A stretch of 64,000 nucleotides of DNA from Hysterangium stoloniferum (lineage: Eukaryota; Basidiomycota; Agaricomycetes; Hysterangiales; Hysterangiaceae), in the NCBI GenBank assembly GCA_015178975.1, contig WHVD01000273.1, forward strand, positions 1 to 64,000, given 5' to 3'. The notes beneath the pieces were generated by a model that was not told the DNA's origin, did not search any database, and was given only the letters and a program-made list of their open reading frames with translations. The position numbers and the translations under genes were made by a program. Positions 24,101 to 34,077 of the stretch are shown here, one piece after another. Each line of letters starts with the position of its first letter. Within the stretch, counting starts at the first letter, position 1.

Positions 24101-24834
24101 ATCCCGATCGTGGACAGCATGATTTGCTTGTGATAAGGAAGATGGGATTCGTTGCACTGATTGGCGTGAATCAAAGCCTACGCGCGCACATCCCAATTTG
24201 AACTCAGACCTTCGAAGTATTTCAAAATTAAACACCTACTGATTTAAGAATAATGCCGCCCCAGCTGTGGGCAAGAAACATGATGGGACGTGTCTAGCCA
24301 TAAAGCAATAATCATCTCCATAAACAAAGAAACTCACTGTGGTAGTTGATCTGTCCCTAAGCAAAGCGAGTCGCGAGATGAAATTGACTGCATGACCATG
24401 CAATGTCTCAGTTATTTTGTTTGATTGAATGCCAGTAGATGCGTCATAGCCATATGTAGCAATTCTGGCGTGAGGTAATCGTTGGGGTAATAGGTCTTTG
24501 AGCCACAGTATTCCATCTTCGGCTGTCCAGGAGTCTTCACGATGCCCATCCAGGCCGTGGATGGCGATAATGCTGTTAGAATCGTTATCAGTGGAGAAGC
24601 ACCCGAAATGTATGATATGACAGACTCGATAATCGGGGAGATGCCCTCGACGAGCACTTTGATGCCAAGTCCAGAATCTGTTTGATCACGAGTATAGTTC
24701 ACAACTTCTGTTTCCATTTCTGAAACCATGCTTTCTTCCAATAGCTTTAAAGCAGAGACAACACGTTGACGTGACAATTCCAGTGACACTGTCACCTCAT
24801 CACAGTCTTCAGGGCGGCTAGTGTGCCGCGACAT
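18101..24834 (-). CDS. NLR-type receptor: esterase-like, NACHT, 21 WD40 repeats
   Basis: This is a fungal STAND protein of about 2,090 residues in ten exons: 24834(or 24729)-24626, 24572-24338, 24293-24240, 24177-23866, 23813-23556, 23504-23454, 23405-23207, 23143-22995, 22956-21294, 21239-18101. The N-terminus resembles a DUF676/alpha-beta hydrolase: I-I-A-I-H-G-L-D-G-H, then nucleophile motif A-H-S-W-G-G, then F-F-G-T-P-H-Q-G-A-D. A helical linker follows, then NACHT with Walker A G-P-A-G-K-G-K-S (about residue 545) and Walker B V-I-V-M-D-A-L-D-E. The WD40 array fills residues about 1105-2005, with a conserved tail ending near 2089. NACHT proteins oligomerise on ligand sensing; relatives such as HET-E act in non-self recognition, so an immune or incompatibility role is inferred. 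All junctions phase except between exons 8 and 9, where the best GT..AG intron (22957-22994) leaves the frame one base off. Confidence 0.88.
18385..21058 (-). repeat. Array of 21 near-identical 129-base WD40 units
   Basis: Each unit encodes 43 residues of the form G-H-T-x-x-V-x-S-V-A-F-S-P-D-G-T-R-I-V-S-x-S-x-D-x-T-V-R-L-W-D-A-A-T-G-K-x-L. I count 21 units, equal to three seven-bladed propellers. Unit 11 is two residues shorter. Units 19 and 20 are identical in protein. Units 8 and 18 share the unusual W-D-V-A-T-G-K-P-L-W, and the pair 12-13 resembles 14-15. Variation is confined to a few positions per unit. Confidence 0.95.
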
Positions 24835-25145
24835 GTTTTTTTTTAAAACAAGTAGATACTTCATCAAATTTGTATTGGAAAGTTACAAAAATACTTAATA
24901 TTAGAGCATCAAAACATGATAAATATTATATCTAGTACAGTTTCCTGGTGAAATATACCTTGTGCACTACTTTAATTGGCACATCCTTAATTTTAGTCCT
25001 TCCTTGAGTGATAATAGTTCTCAAATAAATATATTAGAGTCCAAAATCACAAAATATAACTTTTAAATGACATAGGTTCTAGGTTTACATTAAAAACTTG
25101 TATTGTCGCGGCAATTCCCTCCTAATTAGGAAGTGCCGCGACACA
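24821..25145. mobile_element. Palindrome-ended small element (MITE-like) at the 5' end of the NLR gene
   Basis: The left end carries TGCCGCGACA (24826-24835). The right end carries TTGTCGCGGCA (25103-25113) facing TGCCGCGACA (25134-25143), forming a hairpin. The first 135 bases match 2262-2410. There is no coding capacity. Its left edge abuts the first exon of the receptor gene, and the upstream candidate start codon (24834) lies within the terminal motif. Confidence 0.6.
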
Positions 25146-25170
25146 GAAATAACTTTACTTCCGGACAAGC

Positions 25171-25178
25171 CTGGGAAC
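25171..25178. repeat. hAT target duplication CTGGGAAC (left)
   Basis: Identical to 41491-41498. Eight bases is the size typical of hAT elements. Confidence 0.95.
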
Positions 25179-25330
25179 TAGTGATTGGCAAGGCCCGGCC
25201 CGGCCTAAAGCCCCCGGCTTGGGCTCAGCTTTCACGGCCTGGGCCTACCAATATCTCAGGCCGGGCTTTGAGAGAGGGCCTGGGCCCGGCCCGGCCCGGC
25301 TTGGGCCCCAGGCCGCTGTATAACAGATTT
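25179..25330. repeat. hAT terminal and GC-rich subterminal region (left)
   Basis: The inverted repeat is followed by repeated AGGCCCGGCC/GGCTTGGGC motifs, matching the complement of about 41320-41490. Confidence 0.85.
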
Positions 25331-25390
25331 TTAAACTTGTAGTCTACTAATAAAATCAAATAAACTTCTCAAAAATATTATCAATTTATA

Positions 25391-26294
25391 TTACACATAA
25401 ATTTCCTCTTCATCAGAGGATAGCTCAACTTCAAGCAATGCAGCCTCTGAATCCCCGCTCTGTAAACTTGTTTCGATTTCTTCGTCACTCTCAATATCCA
25501 TCTCAAATGAAGAGGAAGGCATTGGAGGATGGATGAGGAGGTCCTTTTGAATTGCACATTTGACAACTTGAAGTGCTTCAACAATGTGATTTTTTAAACA
25601 GTTTCGACGGCATGTGAGTGTAATGCCACCCGCCGAAAATGCCCTCTCACTAGATATGGAGGAAGCCATAATGGGAAGATAATCCAGGGCTAAGGATGCC
25701 CATACTGGATATCTATCACAATTAGCCTGTTTTAAAAATTAAGGATATGAAATAAATAAAATTGCGGTTAAAAAACTTACACCCCACCATTCCACAATTC
25801 CCTTCGATTCTGGGACTACCCCTTGAGTTTGAAACCAGCGCTGGTACTCACACATCCAAGGTGATGCACTTAAGGAAGCTTCGTCGTCGTCGTCGTCATC
25901 ACTACTTTCGAGTTCAAGTAAAAGCTGTGATAATTTTGTGGTTTTTGGGTATTTAGGCTGAATGATGGGAGCACCATTTCCATATAACTTTATGTACCGT
26001 TCCCGAAACTATAAAAATAAATTAGTGATTGAAAGTCGAAAAACACAGATTCTCACTATTTTTCAACACGCTCAAGTGCCCGAGTTTTTAATTCGGCACC
26101 CCAGTACTTCTTGAAATGCTGTGCGTTGTGTGAGGGATTAAGCACTGTGAAAATCAGGGACTATGAAGTGGGACAGATCAGTATAATGTATATGACATAC
26201 CCATGGCAATGAGATAGGCATTGGATTCCTCAGTTTTGTTATAGTATTCAGCAATTTTTGCAATTCCGGCTCCTAGGGGTGAAATAAACAGTGG
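25391..26294 (-). CDS. hAT transposase, C-terminal exons
   Basis: On the minus strand, frames below the gypsy-2 insertion encode the last part of the transposase in several exons. One intron starts GTATGTCATA near 26200, another GTGAGA near 26050, and another lies near 25780-25730. The final exon carries the dimerisation domain: S-S-E-R-A-F-S-A-G-G, then C-R-R-N-C-L-K, then an acidic tail ending at 25391. A D-D-D-D-D-E stretch precedes the last intron. The exons appear undamaged except for the insertion that separates them from the 5' part. Confidence 0.8.
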
Positions 26295-26299
26295 GCTAC
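26295..26299. repeat. gypsy-2 target duplication GCTAC (left)
   Basis: Matches 37569-37573. Removing the element and one copy rejoins a hAT exon in frame. Confidence 0.95.
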
Positions 26300-26942
26300 T
26301 GTGAAGAGTCGATAGATTCTGACCGTTCAATATACAAAGAATAGTGTTTATTCAACTACTATTAGCAGGTATTGACCGTACAGTACAATACTGTAGATTA
26401 CTAGACAAGCAGTACTAGTAAGAAGACACGCTACGCATCACAAGAGCAACTGTACAGTTGCTCTTGATGGCTAGAATGAAAGAATGAAAGAGTTGACCTT
26501 CATGGTACAACTCGTAGCTAGATGTAAAATAGATAATCAATGCGAAGCTGAATATCTAGAGTAAAGAAATAATAGCGCGAGTCAACTATAATGTCGACTC
26601 GCGCAAAGACCTTAGATTGGAACTCGACCTTCGCGGTTTGAGTCCAAAGTTCGTTAGTATGCAAGAGAATACTACCTTTAAAGGTAGTTGAGACATTACC
26701 CTTGACACCTCTCGCTATTCGACATCTGGGTCGTTTACGAGGTGGTGTCTGCTGGGTAAAAGTGTCTATCCTTTTGGCGCCGAGAGCGCCCATACGTATA
26801 CACAAAGCTTCGAACTACAAAATAAAGGTATGCTCGAAATATAGAAAGAATATAAAGAAAGAAAATAAAAGATAAATAATAAAGTACTATAATCCAACTA
26901 TTATTCCTTAGTCCAATTATGCATATATGCATACCCTTTACA
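26300..26942 (-). repeat. 3' LTR of gypsy-2
   Basis: Plus strand TGTGAAGAGTC to CCCTTTACA, 643 bases, about 98 percent identical to 36926-37568. Most differences are transitions. Confidence 0.95.
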
Positions 26943-26954
26943 GTGCCCCCCAGT
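26943..26954 (-). other. Polypurine tract of gypsy-2
   Basis: Minus strand AACTGGGGGGCAC immediately before the LTR's TG; same tract as gypsy-1. Confidence 0.75.
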
Positions 26955-26967
26955 TCGAAGGGATGTG

Positions 26968-29013
26968 CTATACTAGGTGTCGAAGAGCATCTGGGACGCC
27001 GCCCCAAGCTTCCTGTGAGGATCCCCCAAGGTCCAAAATGATGTTTCCCCATCATTCCCTTTTTACTCTGAAGGATTCGGCTATTCTCGCCCGAGCCAAA
27101 TCACTAGAATTCCTGTACAAGGAGTCGGCCCATCGTCTGTAGGCTTTCTCTCTGCAACAAACGACTGCGCGGACACTAACCGGTGGAGCGGAAATCTGCG
27201 TGAGAAGAGGAGCATTGGGGAGGGGAAACGAAGACGCGGGCAGTGGGGCAGGAACATGTGGCTGCATGGTGGTCTCTGTGGGAGGCGTCAGGACAAGGGC
27301 CTCGAGTAAATCTACTAAGCCAGCAATAGAGAGGACATTCGCTGAGTCTGGGGGCAGACGGTGAAGCTCCACTATGATGTGCCGGAACATAGAGAGTTTA
27401 ATCTCCTGTGCTGCTCGCGCAAAGTTCTTCCCCTCTGCGAGATCCTCGAAGGAGAGATAGAAATCCTCCATTATCTCCGACAACGGAGCCAGACCACGAC
27501 AACCCTTAAGGCTCCCTTGAAGGACTGGTTGCTGAAGTACTGGCATGAGCTGTGATAGCACCCTTCTGACAGGAAACTGTTCAGAAGGGTAGTTGACAGC
27601 TACTCGCATCCAGAAAGTTGTGGATACAGGCTCAGTGAGGGGAAGTGGGCTGTCGAGGACGGGAATAGGGGATTGTTCTCGGAGAGGAGTGGTGGCTTTC
27701 TGCATCTCCTTCGCCTTTCTGCTTGCCATGGGATCGATGACGTCCAGTGTAGGGGGGTCCAAATCGACATCCATTCGCTCTGGTGGAAGGTCCTGGATAG
27801 GGCTACCCAAGGACACGCAATATGAATACGGAGAGTCGGGAGGGATACCCGGTGACGGCGGAAGTTGGATCGGTACCGGTATAGCTTTCGGGGAGGGAGA
27901 GAGACGAGGCGCCAGAATCGGGGAAGGTTCACGTTGGGCTGAGGGAGTGTGTGCCGGGTGAAGGATGGGAAGGGGCCTCGACATCCTAAGTGAGGTTGGG
28001 ACCAGTACAGCTTTTGAAGAGGGAGGTAAATGAGGCGTTAGAATCAGGGCTGAGGGAGTGTGTGTAGGGTGAATGATGGGAAGGGGCCTCGACGTTGGCG
28101 AAAGATGTGGGACCGGAATCGTGGAAGGTTCGCGTTCCAGTGACTGCTGACTAGGGTGGTGACCCCTCCATACTCTGGATGACGGTCTCCGTGTTTGTCT
28201 TTGGTTGGGGTCGCTGGTTATGAAGCGAACTTTAGACGGGAGAAGGAACCCTTCATGGCAATCCTCTCCCAGAGATCGGATGCTATACACGCCATTCCTG
28301 TTCTCGTCTTCCTCCTCATCCTCATCCGAGGAAAAATCAATTGGTCCCCTACGGTATTCTTTTTCTCGTTGGGGCAACATTTGACCGTCCCCTCGGGTAA
28401 GAACTATTCGTTGCAACTTAATGCGTCGAAGTAGCTCCCAGTCGTAAAAGATGGTACCCTCCTTCTCCTTCCAGCTCTTGGTTCCCGTCGTCCTAATGCA
28501 AGGCGTCCCACCCTCACTATCATCAGTCTCCACGAAGTCAGCCCATTTCTCTCCCGTGGGGGGAAGGATCGGCGTGGAAGCTCTGTTTCCGAATTGCGCT
28601 CTGTACTCATGCCGCTGCCACTTGGAGGGGACTCCTTCTCTTGCTCCCCTCCCCTCCTGTTGACTTCTATACTCAGCACGCCTTTCTCTTTTGCGGGTGA
28701 GCCTCCTTGCGTTGTGTTCTTCCGTAAACATTTCCTGCTTCCGCATGATAGCAGCGACTTCCTCAGATGACGGTCTGACGGAGGGGCCTAACGGCTTACT
28801 CCAATCCGTACCGGTATTTCCCCCCGGCTCATCACCAAAGGAGAAAGTCGACAGGGGGGTTGATTCTTGGGTACCCCAATTGCTCTTGACATTGTCTGTA
28901 CGAGGCACGTGGGTGATGAATCCCCCGCCGGTCGTGGATGTACTGGCTGTCGGGGCTCGCGGGACCTTTTTGAACATAGGGAGGACTTGCTTGTTTTGTT
29001 GGAAAGGGAGCAT
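26968..29013 (-). CDS. Extra ORF of gypsy-2 in the env position
   Basis: An uninterrupted frame of 653 codons runs from 29013 to a TGA at 27052-27054. The frame then continues to a TAG at 26968-26970, and this short tail matches the tail of the gypsy-1 copy, so the TGA is probably a mutation and the original product about 680 residues. It lies between the chromodomain and the 3' LTR. The N-terminal third is charged with an acidic D-E-D-E-E-E-D-E run near residue 235; the middle is proline/serine-rich with repeated P-L-P-I-x-H-P-x-H-T-P-S-A; the C-terminal part has predicted helices. There is no zinc knuckle, signal peptide or membrane segment. Function unknown. Confidence 0.75.
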
Positions 29014-29358
29014 TATAGCACGATAACGTGGTGAAGTTGAAGATAGAGGGAAGGGCTGTAGATAGGTGAAGGACGTGGTGTGAAAGATAAAGAAAATTTA
29101 TGCGAATTTACGTGTACTTTTTTATATATATTGAATTGAAACTCCGCTCGGTTGGTCGTTAAATAAAATTCATTAATTGTGGCCGGGTTTTGGGGAAATA
29201 TGTCCGCCGCCAATTAGTGGTTGTCCCAATCGACCGGAGGGATAGAAAAATGAAAGAGAATAAAAGCCAATGAGATGGCTCACTGAATAACTGAGATATT
29301 TCTGAAAGGAAGTTACGAAAGAGATGGAATAGATGATTCCTTGAGCGCATATATCCCG

Positions 29359-29562
29359 TTAAATGTTGAACAGTGCCTTGTATGCCCTCAGAAGTGCCGG
29401 AGCATTTCTGAGGTCAGTGCTGCTTAACCACGAATCCTCTTCGGGTCCATAACCTTTCCAGCGCACCCTAAACAGCAGACGATTTCGCTGTTTCCTATGT
29501 CCAACAATAGCTTCGACTTTATATTCTTCATGATCTGATTTCAACTCTCTTAGGTTCTCAAG
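29359..29562 (-). pseudogene. gypsy-2 chromodomain
   Basis: Y-K-V-E-A-I-V-G-H, then R-W-K-G-Y-G-P-E-E-D-S-W, then A-L-L-R-A-Y is a complete chromodomain at the C-terminus of integrase. A TAA at 29563-29565 separates it from the rest of pol. Confidence 0.9.
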
Positions 29563-29565
29563 TTA

Positions 29566-30647
29566 AGGTCTCGGACCTAGCTTGGAAGGAGAGGGTTGAT
29601 ATTTCCGCAGATGATCCCGATTAATGACTGGATGCATTGGATACTCCGGAGGGATCTTAAGCCTAAATACTTGAGAGTTCAATTTCTCAAGGACCTCGAA
29701 TGGTCCAATCCGTCTTTGTATTAGTTTCTTCCCCATTCCCTTGACTTCCACCAGTTCAAGGGAATGGGGGTTCACCAATACAAAGTCTCCCTCAGAGATA
29801 TCTTCTACAGGTCTTTGCTTCTTGTTATACGCTCGTGCTTGAATCTCTTGGGCTCAAGCGATTGAATCCCACGCCATCTGCCGATGATTTTCTCGCTCGA
29901 GGATCCATTGGTCGGCCATAGGGCTGTCTGATAGTTCTCTAGGAACTAGGGGTTCGTCACCTCCTAGGACTCGAGACATTCCTCTTGGAAGGTATCCCAT
30001 TAATAAGAAGGCCGGGGCGTAGTTTGTGGAACTGTGAACAGTCGAGTTGTATGCGTGAACAACTACCTCAATCCACTGGGACCAGCTTTGCTTAGCAGAG
30101 GCACAATAGGCTCGAAGCATCTGTTCTATGGTCGCATTCATATTCTCCGTTTGCCCATCCGTTTGAGGATGATGAGCCAAAGATACCGCAAGGGTGGTAC
30201 CATAGATCTTACAGACTTCCCGCCAAAACCTGCAGGTCCATCTCTTATCCCGGTCACAGATTATTCGAGAGGGCAGTCCGAAGGGGCTTGCTACCTGTTT
30301 GACAAATATTCGTGCGAATCCTTCAGCCGTAAGGTTCGAAAAGGTATGTATTGTAATAGCGTAACACGTCAATTTATCAACGGCGACGAAGACTGCGGAA
30401 TATGAATCCTTTCCTGAATCGGGTAGTCAAGTGATTAAGTCCATAGAAACTACCTCGAATGGCCTAAAAGGTACATCAGCCGGTCTGAGGGCTCCTTGAC
30501 GAGCGGTGCGATCGACTTTGGTTTTTTGGCAGATGTCGCAGGTACGTGCGTATGACATGCAATCTTGTAGCATTCTTGGCCAAAAGAACCGGTCTTTCAT
30601 CAGGTTGAACAACCACTGGCCTCCGGCATGTGCTCCCTCAAAAGTTT
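29566..30647 (-). pseudogene. gypsy-2 integrase, broken by stops
   Basis: The frame covers the second half of the zinc finger (E-G-A-H-A-G-G, C-D-I-C at about 30540), the core start S-M-D-L-I-T, A-V-D-K-L-T, I-I-C-D-R, and the third acidic residue in Q-T-D-G-Q-T-E-N. The core is followed by the R-R-I-G-P-F-E-V-L-E-K C-terminal block. TGA stops sit at 30427-30429 and 29854-29856 where arginines are expected. The first half of the zinc finger is on the other strand at about 33950-33974, beyond the inversion. Confidence 0.85.
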
Positions 30648-33600
30648 ATTAACCAATTTAAAGAAATCCCAGAAATTCACTTACCAACCGCATCAATAAC
30701 CGCATCTCTATCCTGGATTCAGAGGACAGTGACGATGATCCAGTATTGGATTCCCCTTCGAAGCATGTTCCTTGCCGAAGTGAACGCAGGAACGTAAGCT
30801 TGTCCCTGCGCAAGGAAAGTAAGAGGCCTCGAATCCAATACCCTCGTCCCAGTCGTCTGATGAAGGAGGATACTACGATCCTTTATTGAAAACGGGATCC
30901 TCCCAGTGGTTAATCTAGCATAGGAGTTGCAGCGCTCCATGTTTTCGGTCATGTAGGAACTCCCGATTCACCCGAACGTGTTAAAATTCGAATGGACACG
31001 GGAGCAGATCTTTCCCTTATATTGGATGAATTCTACAAGGAGCTGCAGGGCATATATAAGTTGAAACAAGGACTCAAGTTACGTCTAATCCAGCTCATGG
31101 GTAACGCTAAGGTTATCGGATATGTTAATATTCCCATTTACCTGGAGGACGACAGTGGAACGTTACTGAAGTTCGCAGCAGAAACTTATGTCGTTAGAGG
31201 AATGACGGTGCCAATTCCTTTAGGAGAAGACTTCCATATTAATTATGAAATTGGTACTCTAAGAGATCAGCCGTTGGGATCTAGACTTATTCTCCCGGGA
31301 CGACAGGGTTTTATTCCAGCCAGTTCTTCTAAGGAACCTCAACCTTTGACCTTCACCGTCAATAAGGCCCCTTTCGGGAAGCATGAGGAGTCATCCAAAC
31401 TCACCTCTCTCCCTGATAAAGGTGTGCGTACTGAAAGAGTCACGCGAGCCTTGGAGGATTGCACTATCGATCCAGAGTCAGCCAGACTAGTGCCTATTTT
31501 TGTTGAAGATCTAGAGGGTGATGAATGGATTGTTGAAGGAATTGTACTGCAAAACGAGGACGGTTCGATATTAGCCACACCAATCACGGCAATTTCAAGG
31601 AATAGTGCAGCAGTACCTTTAGCCAATCCATCGCTAACCCCTAAGACTATCTGACGAGGGGAGACAATAGGGATAATTCATGACCCCGCTCATTGGGCTC
31701 ACAAGCCCAGGTCACTCGAGGAGAAAGGTTTAATGGTAGCAGGCGCGACCAAGATCGCACACCTTATCGAAAGTCTCTCTCAACTTGAGGAGGACCGTCA
31801 AGTCACCTCAGAAAGGCCTAAGCCACCTGTTGAACCAGAGATTGCGGACGATTTCGAACCACCTGGTCCTAAGACAGCTGCAGTGGCTGATAACGAGAAA
31901 TTTGCCTCAGAGGATCTTCACAAGTTAGTCAATTTGGGACCGGATATACCAACAGAGGTCCTGCCACGTCTCAGATCAGTTTTGACTGAGAACATTAAGG
32001 CTTTTGGAGTCGACGGACAGTTAGGGCAAGTGAAATGTAGAGTCCCTGTCCCCTTGAAAGAGGGAGCCCAGCCCATATCCATGCCTATGTTCCCTTCGTC
32101 CCCTGCCAATAGGAGAGTTATAGATGAGCAAATGGATACCTGGTTCGAACAGGGTGTCATTGAGCCATCTAAAAGCCCCTGGGGAGCGCCAGCCTTTGTA
32201 GTATATCGCAATGGTAAACCGCGGGTGGTCATCGACTATTGGAAACTTAATCATCTCACTGTTCCAGATGAATTCCCTTTACCACGTCAATCGGAGATTA
32301 TGCAGGCGCTGTCAGGGTCAAATGTTCTTTCTTCTTTCAATGCACTAGCCGGGTTTACTCAATTAGAAATGTTGGAGGACGATAAGCCCAAAACAGCCTT
32401 TAAATCCCATAGAGGGCTGTGGCAATTTAAAAGGATGCCATTCGGGCTCAGAAACGGCCCCTCCACATTTCAGCGCATCATGCAAACAGTTTTAGCACCC
32501 TACTTGTGGATTTTTTGTTTAGTCTACATTGATGACATAGTCATATTCTCTAAGAACTGGGATGATCATTGCTTCACCTGAATCAGGTGCTTGGTGCTAT
32601 CGCTTCGGCCGGTATCACTCTCTCCCCCAAGAAATGTTTTATCGGATATAATTCGATATTGTTATTGGGTCATAAAGTATCTAGGTTGGGTTTTTCAACC
32701 CACCAAGAAAAAGTTCACGCTATATTGGAATTGGCCCCACCCACTAAGGTTTCTGATCTACAACGGTTCCTTGGAATGGTCCTTTACTTTTCAGCATATA
32801 TACCATTCTATTCATGGATGGTGTCCCCTTTATTCTCGCTCCTAAAAAAGGGAACACCTTGGACGTGGACTGCTGAACATGTCCGAGCTTATGAGGATGT
32901 TAAAACCGCATTAGGATCAGCTCCAGTGCTGGGACATCCAGTTAGTGGGATGCCCTACCGATTGTATATGGATGCTTCGGATTTTGCCTTGGGTTGTTGT
33001 CTCCAACAAGTCCAGAAGATGGCTTTAGGAGACTTAGTGGACACTAAAATCTATGCACAAGCCAAGTTGGCTTTTGACCGTGCGCAGGACGTGCCATCCT
33101 TTGTTCATCGGTACAAAACCAAACAGCCCGAGATTGAGTGGTCGGATTCGTGGGGATCCACTTTTGAGGCGACCGAAGTTACTGTTGAACGAGTCATTGC
33201 ATATTGGAGTCGCACACTAAAAAGTGCTGAGCGTAACTATTCTGCTACTGAATGGGAAGCATTAGCAGCAAAGGAGGGACTAGTCCACTTTCAACCTTTC
33301 ATTGAAGGTGAACATGTTCTGCTCATTACGGACCATGCAGCTCTGCAATGGGCTAGATCTTACGAGAACACTAATCATCGACTAGCCACATGGGGGGCGA
33401 TATACGCTGCATTTCCAGGTCTTGAGATTTTGCATCGAGCAGGGAGAGTTCACAGCAACGTGGATCCACTGTCCAGACTCCCTCGGGTACCAGCCTTCGT
33501 GAGCCCTATTAGAAATGATTTGCAGGCTATCACCTCAACCTCTCTGGACAAGAATACTGAGGAAAAAATATGGAAGGATGAACCCGCTAAGAAGGCGGTC

Positions 33601-33974
33601 TTCTCTACCATACTTGATTCTATGGAACCTTTCGGAGTAACTCAAAAGGTCCAACAGTCAGAATGGGATTCTCATAATGCAATAAGGAACGACCAGGAAG
33701 ACGAGTCTGACTTCGCATTGTGTCATCCTCAGCTACTAATCAGCATCGAGGAGGGATATATAAAGAAATTTCTAGAGGGTTATTCAAAGGACCCCGTTTT
33801 CAGGAATCTCTACGCTCTAGATACCCCTTCACCCAACGCGGTTGTTACTCCTTCTCACTACTTCGTGGGAGCAAACCGACTCCTGTACTTTCACGGCTCG
33901 GACTGGAAAAGTCGAGTCTGTGTACCCAGAACTATGATTAACTCGATTCTGAGGTTGGTACATGATAACCTCGA
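30648..33974 (+). other. Inverted internal block of gypsy-2 (protease-RT-RNase H)
   Basis: This block codes on the plus strand while gag, integrase, chromodomain and LTRs read on the minus strand. The zinc-finger motif is split cleanly: L-V-H-D-N ends the block near 33970 (plus), while F-E-G-A-H-A-G-G begins at about 30647 (minus). The gag tail P-P-D-L-L-P-Y-E-N ends at about 33975 (minus), and the protease leader starts at about 30650 (plus). Restoring orientation would rejoin both. No long inverted repeat was seen at the breakpoints. Confidence 0.88.
30700..31654 (+). pseudogene. gypsy-2 protease region
   Basis: D-T-G-A-D-L-S, the aspartic protease active-site motif, begins at about 30995. 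Upstream the same frame carries H-V-F-G-H-V-G-T-P-D, with an in-frame TGA (30887) and TAA (30911). The frame closes at a TGA at 31652-31654 followed by R-G-E-T-I, suggesting another CGA to TGA change. Confidence 0.85.
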
Positions 33975-34077
33975 GTTCTCGTACGGTAGTAAATCGGGGG
34001 GGTTCCCCGGATCAAATGGGAAAGTGTCAACATCAGCTCCAGGCGAACAGAGTGAATTCAAACTGATTTGTTCGTGA
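31733..34077 (+). pseudogene. gypsy-2 reverse transcriptase and RNase H
   Basis: RT motifs: E-P-S-K-S-P-W-G-A-P, then F-K-R-M-P-F-G-L-R-N-G-P, then V-Y-I-D-D with the catalytic pair intact. A one-base frameshift near 32565 breaks RT after D-D-H. The next frame (from 32569) continues G-Y-N-S-I-L-L-L-G-H-K, then the RNase H domain: Y-M-D-A-S-D, S-A-T-E-W-E-A, I-T-D-H-A-A-L, and D-P-L-S-R at its end. Genuine pol sequence stops at about 33974; the last codons of the ORF cross the inversion breakpoint. Confidence 0.9.

Noticed and set aside
25190..25320. GC-rich GGCCCGGCCC run considered as a CpG-island promoter.
   Set aside because: The same run occurs inverted at about 41320-41490, as the subterminal region of the hAT element.
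27593..27961. A 122-codon plus frame across the gypsy-2 extra ORF.
   Set aside because: It is antisense to a longer frame whose protein is conserved in gypsy-1.
33891..33974. The last 28 codons of the minus-strand gag frame.
   Set aside because: They lie beyond the inversion breakpoint, antisense to pol, and are not gag sequence.
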